From Arbacia lixula (Eukaryota; Echinodermata; Echinoidea; Arbacioida; Arbaciidae): a stretch of DNA of 64,000 bases. Position numbers and translations under genes: made by a program. This document shows, in pieces, positions 1-12,900 of this stretch. The notes under the pieces are model-generated. The model was not told the origin of the DNA, searched no databases, and saw only the letters and a list, made by a program, of their open reading frames with translations. How positions within the stretch are numbered: position 1 is the stretch's first letter; each line of letters opens with the position of its first letter. Location of the stretch: NCBI GenBank assembly GCA_963669155.1, contig OZ022595.1:1325001-1389000 (forward strand), in the 5' to 3' direction.

Positions 1-341
1 CAATTAACGATAATACAAATTACTGTGCTATTTCAGGCCTGCAAAATAGAACTTTTTTTTATTATATTTATGAGCCAAAGTAAGCCTATAAAGTGCATTT
101 CTTATGAAATTTTCATGCTATGATCGTTAATTATACTTTGAACACACTTTGGGGACAACTTACATTTTTCTGTCTAAATACAATTGATACAATCGTTTAC
201 CGTATGTGGTTCATGAGGCAAATTTGAAATATCAAAGAACTGATATTTGAATAATATGACTAATGGCCATTCACTAGAATCAAATAAATTGAGTCATAGT
301 CGGTGAAACAATACAGAGGTCTGGAGAGAGAGGGGAATGGT

Positions 342-342
<1 letters not shown>

Positions 343-408
<66 letters not shown>

Positions 409-420
409 AGGGAGAAAGGG
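343..420 (+). repeat. GA microsatellite with a G tract
   Basis: About 28 GA units followed by a run of G. The long arginine/glutamate and leucine/serine frames over it are artefacts of the repeat. Confidence 0.95.
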
Positions 421-1379
421 AGATAGGGAGAACGAGAAAAATTTATTGGCTTGTAAAATTAAAACTTCAGAATCAGGGATTATCACTCTTTTATACACCA
501 TTGCTGCATTTTTTGAACGTGATGCGCACAAAACACATAGCGCAGTAGTTTAGCTTGGTTAACTTTATTTTCCATTCAAACAACACGTCGTACATATATT
601 CAAACAAATAATTAAAGAATGATTCATACGGAAGGGCCTGAAAGGAAACAAAGCTTATGGGACCATGTACAAAAAAAAATCGACATACAATCGACTTACA
701 AATAATTATTGGCAACAGTAAAAAAAAAAAAAATAATAATTAATCATGAGGAAAACTACAAGCATCCCCAACACACGCAAGCATGCATACATTATTCAAG
801 CACTCCCATGCTGGCTCAAGGGCATCCATAACACTTATGTACTAGTACTTGAGCAAAGATACTTAATCAACGCTGTTGCTCTCGATCCACCCAGGTGTAT
901 AAACCCAAGTACCTGGTAGGAATAGAATCAGTGCGCCTAGTGTCGTGACTGTCGTGATTCTGACTGTCGTGATTCTGAATGATTCCACTGAGATTGGACA
1001 GGTGTCATATAAAGACTTACAAGCATCCGATGACCGGGGTAATACTATTGGAAAACACTTAGAGACGACACTATTTATTAAGCGCTAAATGATCATTTGT
1101 TGCGTATCATCACATAGAGCTATATTAATGAATGTAGCTCTATGTATCATCATTATTATTTTGCACATTGCATCAAACAGGTAGGCCTACAACTTATTGT
1201 ATTGACCCAACCTAGACCTATGTGAAACATGAAACTATAGGAATAAAAAAAAATGATACAGCATCGAAAACAAAGGCCTAGTACCTTGTATCTCTGCCCT
1301 TTTCATGCTCAGCACATTTAAAAAAAATCGGAAATTGGCGGAGTACAGAATAATTGAGACGTCATGTAAGAATATTGTT

Positions 1380-1542
1380 AAGACAACTGGCTGTTAACTA
1401 TGCGTGTAAGAGCAAACAGCAGTGATCACAGCGGGGACTTTATATATATCTTTTTATTGGGAGTGCCCGATATTAGCCCGCTGTAAAAACAACATTCCGT
1501 CCGGGAAACCTCCCAGTGACATTGTTTAAAACCAGTTGTCTT
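1380..1542. mobile_element. MITE-like inverted-repeat element, copy 1
   Basis: AAGACAACTGG at 1380-1390 is mirrored by CCAGTTGTCTT at 1532-1542. Internal sequence ('agcagtgatcacagcgg', 'gcccgctgtaaaaacaa') recurs at 38664-38807, so it is a dispersed family with terminal inverted repeats. Confidence 0.7.
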
Positions 1543-2024
1543 GACAACATACTGACGAAACCACTTTGTTACTCTCTATCGAACATCATCATCTTTCTGA
1601 TCATGGAGATGATTGGTACTGATAGCAGCGTCAATCTGATTGATTCGCTTCCAGTGCTTTTGTAGGACAAACCAATGAACGAGATCTGTGCCATCTGTGG
1701 ACAATTTCACCATTTATACACGCAATTCCCATACAGCAGCATTTTTGTCGACATTCAAAGGGTTAAACCTCCTGCGCCTGCGCAGTGGGCTCCTAGATTA
1801 ACCAGCATACATGTAATACAGTCTCAATCATTCAATTAATGCAGTGTTTCATTTCATTTCGACCCCCCTGCTGCCCTGTTGAAATTAAACTGAAAAGTAA
1901 ACAAATAAATATATTTCTATGTTACTTTCTATTTATCTATCTATGATTTATATCTATGTGACCTTCTATCTATCTATCTGTCTATCTATGCAATTTTGTG
2001 GCTATATATATGTCTCTATATCTA

Positions 2025-2027
2025 CAA

Positions 2028-2078
<51 letters not shown>

Positions 2079-2098
2079 TTATCTATCTATCTATCTAC

Positions 2099-2148
<50 letters not shown>

Positions 2149-2155
2149 ATCTATA

Positions 2156-2208
<53 letters not shown>

Positions 2209-2228
2209 ATCTATATATCTATCTTTTT
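2025..2228 (+). repeat. TCTA tetranucleotide microsatellite
   Basis: Near-perfect TCTA units for ~200 bp with an internal duplicated interruption (TCTTTCTATCTATATATC at two places), so longer blocks have also been duplicated. Confidence 0.95.
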
Positions 2229-2713
2229 AATCTATGTATGCGACTTTCTATCCCGCAGCTGTTGAGAGTATGAATAAGTTTCGTACCTGCTATATTATTA
2301 AGAATAATAATTGACATGTCTATACTATTGGTGTAAAATACATGTGCTCTCCCTAGAAACTTCGTCACAACAGACCCCCATTTTTTTTAAATATTATTAT
2401 TATTTTTTTTTTTTTTTACCATATTCTGTAATGTGACACCCCCCCCCCACACTCATCTGCAATGAACACCAAAATGTTACAAAAAAATACACATGCCTAC
2501 AACACGTTGGACTGTATTAGAATACTCCTGTATGACATCATCATTGACTAACATGAATCACTTTTGACAGTTTAACAGATTACCTTCATGAAGATGACGC
2601 AAATCAATATTTTTATATCCTTGTATTCACGTGAGACTCTTAAGAGCAAAACAACAACAGAATCAGCTCATCAATAATCCCTAGTACAGATAAGAGCATG
2701 TGTACACGCCCAC

Positions 2714-2752
2714 CGCGCACGCGCATTCTTATGTACATGGGACAAGATGGCG
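2714..2752 (+). promoter_or_regulatory. candidate core promoter: NRF1-like and YY1-like sites
   Basis: CGCGCACGCGCA at 2714-2725 fits the palindromic NRF1 consensus YGCGCAYGCGCR. AAGATGGCG at 2744-2752 fits the YY1 motif often found just downstream of TATA-less start sites. The pair lies ~1.3 kb before the first coding exon and just ahead of a good splice donor. A transcription start near 2725-2740 is inference. A second NRF1-like site, TGCGCCTGCGCA, is at 1773-1784. Confidence 0.45.
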
Positions 2753-2804
2753 ACTTGCTAGTCCCCAACTCTCAGCGTAAATATTTCCTGAAACATGTCT
2801 ATTC
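2730..2804 (+). other. DNAJC13: candidate non-coding first exon of DNAJC13
   Basis: A strong donor, ATTC|GTAAGT, follows 2804, and the first coding exon begins at 4088 with 26 nt of 5' UTR, so a leader exon is needed. An upstream ATG at 2737 is open to the donor and would stop at the TAA in the next exon. A second ATG at 2747 opens a 4-codon frame ending at 2761. Both would be short upstream ORFs. The 5' limit is unknown. Confidence 0.4.
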
Positions 2805-4113
2805 GTAAGTATTGCAGCGTTCCAGTTGTTACAACTAGCCATTTACGTTGAAGAGCTAAGCTGGGAATATTTTGTGGGAGATATGTGGGTGTTGCGAACG
2901 TAGAACACTTCCTGTTTGGAATGATAATTCCGGTAATTATGAGTCGATCGCAAGTTCACGGGCCATAGCAGCCGTGTCGATCTTGTGATCGCAGCTCATT
3001 ATGACCGCGGAGCCGAAGGCACAAACGTGTGTCGAATTTAGTCTAGACTGCACCGCACCGACACGTACCGTAAATTATGCAGGAAGAGGGGTGTGGATGC
3101 ACCAAACCGCCCACATTTTCTCTCAAAGGATTGCTGATTAATGTAATCAGCTCACGTACTGCTTTATAAAACACTGCCTAATTTTAGATTATTACATAAG
3201 TGAAACTTTGAAAGACTGCAAACTGTCTATTGACTTTGTCATTGATGCCATTTAATCTTATTTTTAAACATGAAATCACAACAGTTGACAACCATCTCCT
3301 TGAAACAGATAATAAATAGACCCATGTAACTATGGCTATGTTCATGCATTGAATTTTGTGTTTTACATCATTATCATGTTCTCTTTTATTTCCTGAACAA
3401 TTTGAAAGCATGAACAAAAATGAAGAAAGTAAGATTGCAGGTAAAACACAATCCTATGCACTTTTGAACCAGGCATTTTTCCTCTCAAATACTTGTATAA
3501 TACTTATAACTTAAGCCTGATCCTAAAATTCTCTACAGGCAGTGCCTAGGCAATATCGTGTGCACCAATTTCTTGACATTGTTGAGCAAGCAAGCAGGGA
3601 AGTAAGTTTTCAGTCACCAGTTACAGTCTGGGATCTCAGCAGTGTTTGATATAATCCTTTCGCTACAAAATGTTAAGACCAGTGCTTACAGCCTAAAACA
3701 AAATTGTGTGGCGACCCACTCACCGTACAATTGTACACCGTATCAATTGTAACAGGTTGCTCACGAGTGCAGCTGCCATTGTGTATCCACTGGAAATTTT
3801 GCATGGTTACTAAAATGTGCCAACAGTCCACGCAATGTTTACTGTGGCATAAAGATTTCCTTCAGAGATGGATTATACAATGTTTAGTAAAATCCTCATA
3901 CAACAAATGGGTAAACTCGGTTCCCTTTTTTTGATTAGGAAACCCGGAAGTACAGGAGTAAATGGGATAATGTGGTGGATGTACCCTGCACAAATGTTTT
4001 CTTATAAATGCAATCCAAAACCTAATTTAGACAAAATTTATCTTTCTTTTCATTGCATAAAATTTTCTTTCCTTTCATTTCTCCTAGACAACTGTAAATA
4101 ACAGATCATCATC

Positions 4114-4178
4114 ATGGCTATGAGAGAAAACAAAGATGTGGCGAGCTACTACACCACAAAGCACTCATGGAGAGGAAA
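4114..4178 (+). CDS. DNAJC13: DNAJC13 coding exon 1 (residues 1-22)
   Basis: The exon starts at 4088 after TTTCTCCTAG, with 26 nt of 5' UTR before the ATG at 4114. It encodes M-A-M-R-E-N-K-D through [10 protein letters not shown]. The Lys-His-Ser-Trp stretch corresponds to the N-terminal region reported to contact PI(3)P in the human protein (recalled, not checked). Donor GTAAGT; ends in codon phase 2. Confidence 0.92.
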
Positions 4179-6938
4179 GTAAGTAACAAACACATTGCCT
4201 TCTTCTTTTGTATGGCACTCTTAATGCCTGTTTGATACCGTTTGTAGGCTGAATTGCCTTCTAGGATGAACCACGAGGGGTCGGCATCTTTAACCTGTTT
4301 TCCTCGAGAGGCTTTCTGGCCACTCCACCAGGTATTCACCCTGCTCTTAATCGAGAAGTGAAGTGGGTTCTTCAACATGATCTGGACCTCCATTTACAGT
4401 GTCCAATCCGAGAGACGGAGTGTTTTCCCACGAAGGGGAGAGGCGCGAAAACACACAACTGGCTCTTTTGCAAAGGACTTATGTGGGACTCAAACCCACG
4501 GCCTTGCCATGGAGAGACAAGCTCTCTACCAAGGAGCCACACTGCTCTCCCTCAACGCATTTGCTAAGAAAGATTCAATCCGTGCTTCTGTTGTTCTTTA
4601 GACACCCAGTGATTGATGTCCAAACGCAATCCAAAATTCATATTAGACAAATCTTTGGCATACTGGTTGTCCAAAACTCGGCGGTTTCTGTAGCCTAGAG
4701 ACTGAAACTGCAAAGCTGTTCGCACTGTATCGATGTATTAATGTGAGGGGACTCTGTAGGGAGCCACGCTTGGACAGCTGACCACTAGTCAGTACAATGC
4801 GGTTTATTAATGTAGATTATGATTGCTACGAAACGGGGTGTTTGAAACGTGACCAAGGATAGTCATTCATTTTTCCTGATAGGGTTTTTAATGCTATCAC
4901 TGAGATTGCTTTCAAGTTTTTGTTACATTACACTGCTTATCTATGGAGTGGACTATGGGGACTTTCATGGCTATTGTCAAAAGCCTACCCTGTGTTTGAA
5001 CCTATCATAATTTTCTTTTATTTATGGCTCCTTAATGTGTGCATTTGTTTCATAGTTTGTTATCTTCTTTAAAGTCGTACTTGTGTTTAGCTCTGCAAGG
5101 AATATTTCATGAGTTACATCAAGGAAAGATGACTGTATAATCATTTTATAACATTCAAGTTGTTTGCACTCCTAAATATGATCACAATTGATGATATATC
5201 ATCTGGTTTCTAGGCTCATGTCATGGCATGCAATTATGTATTTTGATAAAGAAAATGTGCTCAGAAAAGCTCCCTTTATGTGTAAGTAAAATGCCCATTT
5301 TTCTGCATTTCCATCAGATACAAGAGGATATTTTCCGTGGGCTCTCATGGAGTCACAACATACAACCCCAACACCATGGAGGTCACAAACCAGGTAAGAA
5401 AAACCAGCTCATTATGAGGTACCCCAAGAAACTGCATTACACAATTGTTGTTTTCATTTAATTATTGTAGCACCTGAATAGAGCTCAGCGCAACAATATT
5501 TTTCAGTGACAGCGGCCTCATTTTTCCAACTTTTATAGGATGCCATGTAATATTTCTGTTGTTTTTTTTCCAGTTTGTCATAGCAGTTAGTACACAGAAG
5601 CAATATTAGAAGGTAAAGCTAAGATGCCTATGGTTTTTTTTTTTTTTTTTTTTTTTTTTGGGGGGGGTATATCGTGATGATGGATGATGCAGTGTGTTCG
5701 GGGGATCGGATACATGTGCTCGGCTACGCGACCTGCCGAGCATTTCTAGTATATTTATTAGTATTATTTACCTAGTTTAGTCCCTTCAGTGGTCAAACAC
5801 TACCAGGGTGCCCTGCATTCATATTTTGACATTTAAGACAACATGGTTTACATAGACACAAACAAATTACATGTCCAGTTCAATGACAAATTTACATTGT
5901 ATACATTAATACATTTTCTGGTTTATTCATACAATTATTATTGTTCACCCCTTCAAAAAGGAGTTTGTAGACTTTGAAAAAGTGACGATGAAGGATGAAG
6001 TACTTTTAAATGTGCGTGATGATTGATGAGAGAAATGTTTATAGTCTTCCCAAATGAGACATTGGTGTGATGTCCGGTGACAAGAATTTCATCATCACAG
6101 TAAAGAAAGGCTTGAGAATGTGAAGAGAATGAGCAGAAATAGGAAATTGGCAGAAAATATGTCCCTTTTGGTTCCAAACCTGAACCTTTCGGTGTTGTGA
6201 CCATACAGTCAGTTTCAAGCTTAATGGTCAATTCATTATTGAAGTGAAAGAGGGGTTCTGACCATAGTTGGAACGACTAGAAAACGCAACATGAACGTGG
6301 CTTTTGATATTCGCCATCTATCTACCACAGTGGACATACAGTGAATTCCATCAGATCGCACCAAACACTGATGCAACTAAACACAGCTAAACAATGACTT
6401 CACCATGGCCATGAAGAAAGGATTCTGAACATAGAAATCTTAAAAATGCAATATGAACGGGGCTTGTGATATTCCTTATCTATCCATCGCAGTAGCCATA
6501 TAAAGAATTCCCTGGGATTGCACCAAAGCAGCCAAACACAGCTGAACAAGGAAGAAGGAATTCTAAACATAGTTAAAAAGACAAGAAATTGCAATATGAA
6601 CATGGTTTTTTATATTACCTATCTATCCACCACAGTGGCCATACAGTGAATTCCATAGGATTGCACTTAACATCAATACAAATCTGAACAATGACTTCAC
6701 GGTCTAAGTGGAGAAGGGATTCTGAATGTAGTTCAAAAGACTAGAAAGCACAATATGAATATGGCTTTTGATATTCCTTATCTATCCATCAACCAACAAT
6801 CCATGTGTCCTTATATGTGTGCTATTTATTTATTTAAAAATGTAATCTTGTTTTAACTTTGTAATTACCTTTGCAAGCCACTTTTATTTACTCGTAGGAC
6901 TGCCATCCTGAATTGTTTTGAATAAATATAATTTACTT

Positions 6939-6992
<54 letters not shown>

Positions 6993-9900
6993 CTTCTACT
7001 ACTTGTACTACTACAGTGGCCGTACAATGAATTCCATGGGATCGCACCAAACACCAAGGCACAGCTGAACAATGAATTCATAATCACCGTCAAGAAAGGA
7101 GGGAAGAAAGCCGAGACGATGCGTTTCTCCACAGAGCACAGGGCAGACGTCATTACAGAGGCCTTGGTAAGAATGGATTGGAATGAATTCTTCACCCTTT
7201 CATTACTGAGTCCTAAAAAAACCATTGTCTTTCAACACATCTTCATTCCGATGGTAATAAGGGAGTTAACCCTTTTATTGCCAGGCCTTGAAAGCCCCAT
7301 AGGCTTACTACACATCTTCATGTCCATGGTAATAAGAGAGTTACAGCTGTTTTCACTCCTCTTCCCGAAACTCCCTATTCAATATTAGTTTGTTATCAGT
7401 TAATTGAGTATTCGTTATTATGATTTGCGAATGAAGAGGGGGAAATGACAAATCTCCCCTTCTTTTATCATCGTTTGTGTTGTTTGATAAGAATGTCTTT
7501 TATCCGGTAATTGCAGTTTGTCCATGAAATAGAACAGTAATCAAAAAAGGGTAACACCAATGCATTTGCGAGCAACTTTGCACTGTCCACAGTAAGATAT
7601 TTCCTCACTCTTCGAAGTAGTGCTAATCTTGATGCAATTTTATTAGATGTGTAGTTGACATGTTCCGACCAGTTTAGGTGATGGTCAAGCCAAATACCAA
7701 GATACTTCGTGCTTTCCACCTGTCTGATAGGCATATTGTTAACAATAATATCAATGTTTTCCTGCATGTAAGATAACTTTTGTGGGGTTCCTATTAGCAT
7801 GAACTGGGTTTTATCGGTATTCAGAGTGAGGTGGTTATGTTTTAGCCACAAATTTAGCCTAATTAAATCACTATTCAGGGCACACTCAATTTCTTTGGGA
7901 TTTGAAGCACTGAACATGATGGCTGTGTCGTCGGCATACATAATCACCTCACTCTGTTCAACTGAGGAGGGCAAATCATTCATAAACAATGTAAATAGCA
8001 GGGGCCCAAGTATAGAGCCTTGAGGTACCCCTGTTGGAAGTATCTGCACCTCAGACCTTGACCCTTGTATTATTGTACTTTGTGTTCGACCTGTTAAATA
8101 AGATGTAAACCACAACAATGCGTTATCACGAACGCCGAACATGCGTAATTTGTGAAGTAATATATTATGGTTTACAGAGTCAAACGCCTTTCTGATATCC
8201 AAAAATACTAATCCCGTCAACCTACCGCTATCCATGTTCTTGTATAAATAATCACTTACATATGTCATCACAGTATTAGTGGAATACCCCTTCCTAAAAC
8301 CTGACTGATGTGGGGTAAATAAATGCATCTCAACTAGGTACTCATGTAACTGACTGTGCACAGCCTTCTCTAATAATTTCATGATTACTGGGATAATTGA
8401 TATGGGACGGTAATTGTTAACACTATCCTTATCCCCACCTTTGTGAATAGGCGTTACCCTGGCCTGCTTCCATTCTTGAGGGATAACTCCTAGCCTGAGT
8501 GAGAGGTTAAATAGCTGAGTGATTTGTTTACAGATTAAGGGGGAAGCAATCTTCAGAAGCCTGGCACTTAAACCATCAATACCTGTTGCCTTTTTAATGT
8601 TAACAGATTGTAGTTCTCTAAGCACAAAATCCTCTTCTACATTAACAAAGGCAAAGCACGATTGAGTACTCTCTGGCAGATTATGTAAGGAAAGTGTAGA
8701 TTCTGTAGCATGAAATCCAGCTGCAAGTTCACTTCCAATAGACACAAAGAACTGATTAAAAGCATTTGCCAATTTAAGAGGGTCAGTCTCACAAGAATCA
8801 AGGAGATTTAAGCTAGTGGGTACACTTTGTATAGAAGTAGGAGTGAGACTCTTAAGTATCTTCCACAATTCAGAAGGGTTAGCTTTGTTTGATACAATTT
8901 GATGGTGACAAAACTCTTTTCTTAATGTGTTTCCTAGGTTATTGACATAATTTCGACAGGTTCTGAAATGTTTCCACTTTACTTTATCCCGTGAACCTTC
9001 AGCCCTTTCTCGGAGTACATCTCTCTCACGTGATAAATGAACAAATTCTGTAGTAACCCAAGGTGTTTTTACTCCTCTAACTCTCAATGTAACAAAAGGG
9101 GCGTGCTTATCACAAATTTGCATGAAAACACTCTTCCACATGTTCCACCCATCTTCTACATTGTCTAGTTTAACAATGTTTTCCATGTCTTGCAAATCTT
9201 CAGAAAAAGACTGTAAATTGAGACGTGCAAAGGCCCGTGTACGCACAACACGGGGTTTTGCCTTCGGTCTGAAATGTTTACAAACAACATACACTAGTCT
9301 GTGATCACTTATACCATGTGAAATAACATTTGTCTCACATACATTAGATGGACGATTTGTAAGAACAGAGAGGTGTAAGGAATGGAGTCAGCACGAAGTG
9401 TAATTTATTCCTACAGCAGTCGCGTGCATTGATATCACAATGGAATATTTGACGCGTTTGGCTCTTTGATCGAGGGAGATCCGCCGCCAAACAAGCATGA
9501 CAACATGCAGGATGCATTTTGAGAAATATATATTCTGTATGCGCAGAAGATTTCAGAACCACTTCATGAACTGAAGTGCATGTGCAATAGTATTACATCT
9601 TATAAAGATACGATTCTGTGAATTTCAGATTATATTGTTGCTTCGTTTTTGTGATAAAAGGAGAATACTGTAGAAAACATGCCAGAGAAATGCCTCCATA
9701 TCGCACATTTCCGAATCATATTTCCTTAAAAATATCTTGTAAATTGTTTATTGAGTGTTTAATCTTTCATGGAAACAATCTCAATTTCGTGTGCGGAGGT
9801 GTCCGGAAAAGTTACGGACCAAATTCTTTCTACAAGTTTTTTCAAAATTCCCCTTCGCTCACCCCAAAACTAATTCACAGTGTGTGTAAATAGATCAGCT

Positions 9901-12900
9901 ACGAGCTCCCAGCGAAGGCTGAACGGTTGACATGCTTCTCAAAACAGATTGTCTTTTATTATTCAGAGGAAGGCACTACCTAATTAGAAATACAGCTAAT
10001 TGTTTAAAACACCTGAATGTCTTGAATTGTTATGAGGCGGCGGACCTCATATATCAAAGGAAGTCTATCCGAGCGCAGTCCATCCATGATAGGTCCATGG
10101 TAAGAATAAGGTCTATCAGAGTTGAGCTATTCTCAGTGACTCTGGTTGGATCATTAATCATTTGACATAAGTTGTGCTGCTTACACAACTTTTTGACAAT
10201 TCGACCTTCTCTTTTACAATACATGTCATAGTTAAAGTCACCCAAAATGTAACATTCAAGACCTGTGTGGGTAGCTAAAGCAATAGTATTATCTATAACT
10301 TCATAATAATCCATTCCTGAGGAAGGAGGTCGGTAAAATGTCCCAATCAGCATAGGTTTAGATTTGGTCAATGTCACTTCTAACCAAACACTTTCAATAT
10401 GTGGGTGTTCCAAGTCGTATTTCCGCTTATAAACTATCGTGTTGGATATATAGACTGCAACACCACCTCCCTGGCGATTTCGATCATTTCGTTCAATTGA
10501 GTACCCTTCCAATCGTATTTCTGCATCATTGATAGTACCATCTAGGTAAGTTTCAGAGAATGAGAATATATCAAAAGGCAAGTTATCAAATTTCTCACGT
10601 ATATGATCACATTTTGAGAATAAGCTACAAATATTCAAATGAGCCAATTTCAAACCTCTACTCTGTATGTTAACAAGAAAACTAGAGTCCATCGATTGTT
10701 CATTTAGTTCTTGGTCATTGTCATTGCAATTCTTGCATGTCCATTCTATTTGGGGTGCTCCCAGGGGGTCGTCGAGCATGGAGATGGCTGAGCCAGCACA
10801 TTTGAGGTGCCAGCGCTCTCTACACACAATACAAGTAATTTCCCTTTGCGTTGGGCGGATTCGTTCATTACAGTCCATGCATACTATTGTGCTTTCGATG
10901 TTACCATGGGCACCGGTAGGGATGGGATTCGGCACATCTGGTTGGTCAGAAGTTGGGCTCCAGCCAACCACAGCTCCGCGGAGATGGATCTTGGGAGCTC
11001 TACGGCCGCGATGAGTCCGCCTTTTACGTCCGATGCGTAGGTCACAGATCCTGCTCCACACGTCGTGTGGTAGCATTTGATGCCAGCAGGTGTTGAGATG
11101 ATGAAGTGTGGGTACATCATAACATATGTGGGTGGTGTTATATGAAGGCAAAGCCACATCCCGGTAGCTCTGAGTTATGGGATCATTGTGACTCGCTACT
11201 TGCGTTGGACCTGGATTCAGTTTAACATCGCCAGATAACATGATAGCAAGTTGAAAACAGGCAGTAGAGTTATTATAATAGGGCACTGGCAGACTATGGT
11301 ATCTCACCAGGTATTCCGTTGATCCGTTCTCTATACGTTCTCTCCTCCATTCAGTGTCACAAAGGGGTAGGTTGCATTCATGCTCTGCAGTCAGGGGATT
11401 TGTGAGCAAGGTCACAATGAAGCCCAATGTCCAAATCCTAATCCACTCCATTGTTTGTAGCAGCAGGCCTTAGATCCTTCATAAAAGTCTGCTATCTACA
11501 CAGTAGGGTACCGCATGATGCCTATGTCATGTGCAGAGGAATGATAATGGTGGCCTCAACTCAGTGGCAACTAGCAGAGTGATACCCAGAAAGTTTTACT
11601 TGGAAAATGCAATGTTGAAACACCTAGTCGCCTCTCCAAAATTGTCCTGTAGAATGACGTCCACACCATGAATCTCCAGTTGAGTTCAGAATACAGCTTC
11701 AAGGTCACCTTACAGAACAAAATGAAATACAACACAGAGCACACAGAATCTGTGGGGCTACCTGGAAGGCGCACACCAACACAACACATGGCCAGAATTG
11801 TTTTACAGACCAATACACTCACACCAACCTCTGAAATGTTTAGAAGCCTAAAGTGGATAGATATGGAAAAACGCTGGCAATTTCAAAAAGGAAAACTCAT
11901 GTTTGACATTTTGAATGGCAATGCGCCCTCATATTTACAAAACATGTTTACACCTTCCATTACAGTGCATCGCTATAGGACAAGAAACGCTGAAAACAAA
12001 GGCTTACTAGTTCCCAAAACAAGAACAGAGAGTGGAAGGAAGGCTTTTTCTTTTGAGGGTGCAGTTCTTTGGAACGCTCTTCCAAACCAAGTAAAGAATG
12101 CCCAATCCAAGAACACATTCTGCTCTCACTACCTGAAATTTTGTGAATAATAATTGTTTAACATCTACCAGTCTAATGATTCATGTTAATGACATACCAT
12201 GTCAGACAAATTATCCTTCAATGTTACTTTATGTGTGACTTGATTTTTTGTATGACCATCTCTTTAGTTTCGATGATATTCAATCAAAATATCTGTAGGA
12301 TAATCCTTGAAATTGATGCTCGATTACTCTTTGATGGGAGAATGTTTTGATCAAACATGATTTATGTTTCTGTGAGCTCTTTATTTTTGGTACAATACAT
12401 TTTATACTTACACTTTGAAAAGACATATTATTGATGCTCGATTACGTTTTACTGGGAGAATGTTCAACATAAGTGATCAAATTGTAATGATCAAGCTGTA
12501 TGTTTACACCCTCTATCGTAATTCCTGTTTCCGTTCTCTTTATTTTTGGTGAAGTACAGGTATACTTTGCAAAAATATATTTCCTCATGAACACATTTAC
12601 TGTCATTTAATTAAAGTATAACTCGGTGTCAGATATATGTCATCTGCTATTTATATTTAGCAGGTATACATGAAATGGTATCTACTTTTATTAAGACTTG
12701 ATGTTAATAGTCCTTTCGAAAGAAGATTTGTATTTATACTTTTTGTATATCACCCTACATATTAGCGAGGCATAAATATTAGTATCAATCACATAATTTT
12801 TAGTCAGAAAATGTACAAGGTTTCGCTTGTGTCATGCATGTGGAAGCATCGGTTCGCCTTCTTCTTTTTGTTATGTTCCTTACTAGATGACCTACGCTGC

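Larger units (their letters stand above)
1..2700. other. upstream non-coding region
   Basis: No supportable gene. Holds a GA microsatellite, a TCTA microsatellite, an inverted-repeat element at 1380-1542, and A/T-rich dispersed sequence. The run of C at 2442-2449 and T-rich tracts are low complexity. Confidence 0.6.

Noticed and set aside
2737..2804. Upstream ATG as the DNAJC13 start
   Set aside because: Frame joins to TAA in the next exon, and the protein at 4114 matches the family N terminus.
7799..8023. 74-residue plus-strand frame
   Set aside because: Antisense shadow of the reverse transcriptase domain.
9618..9893. 91-residue frame in 734-bp element copy A, repeated in copy B
   Set aside because: Identity is explained by the element copies being almost identical; no domain or codon evidence. 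Kept only as part of the element.
10054..10099. Last ~15 residues of the endonuclease open frame
   Set aside because: They lie in the inserted 734-bp element, so they are not native to the retrotransposon protein.
11668..11787. N-terminal 40 residues of the plus-strand frame before the RT C terminus
   Set aside because: Most likely the inverted 5' UTR read in antisense; no match to the RT family.
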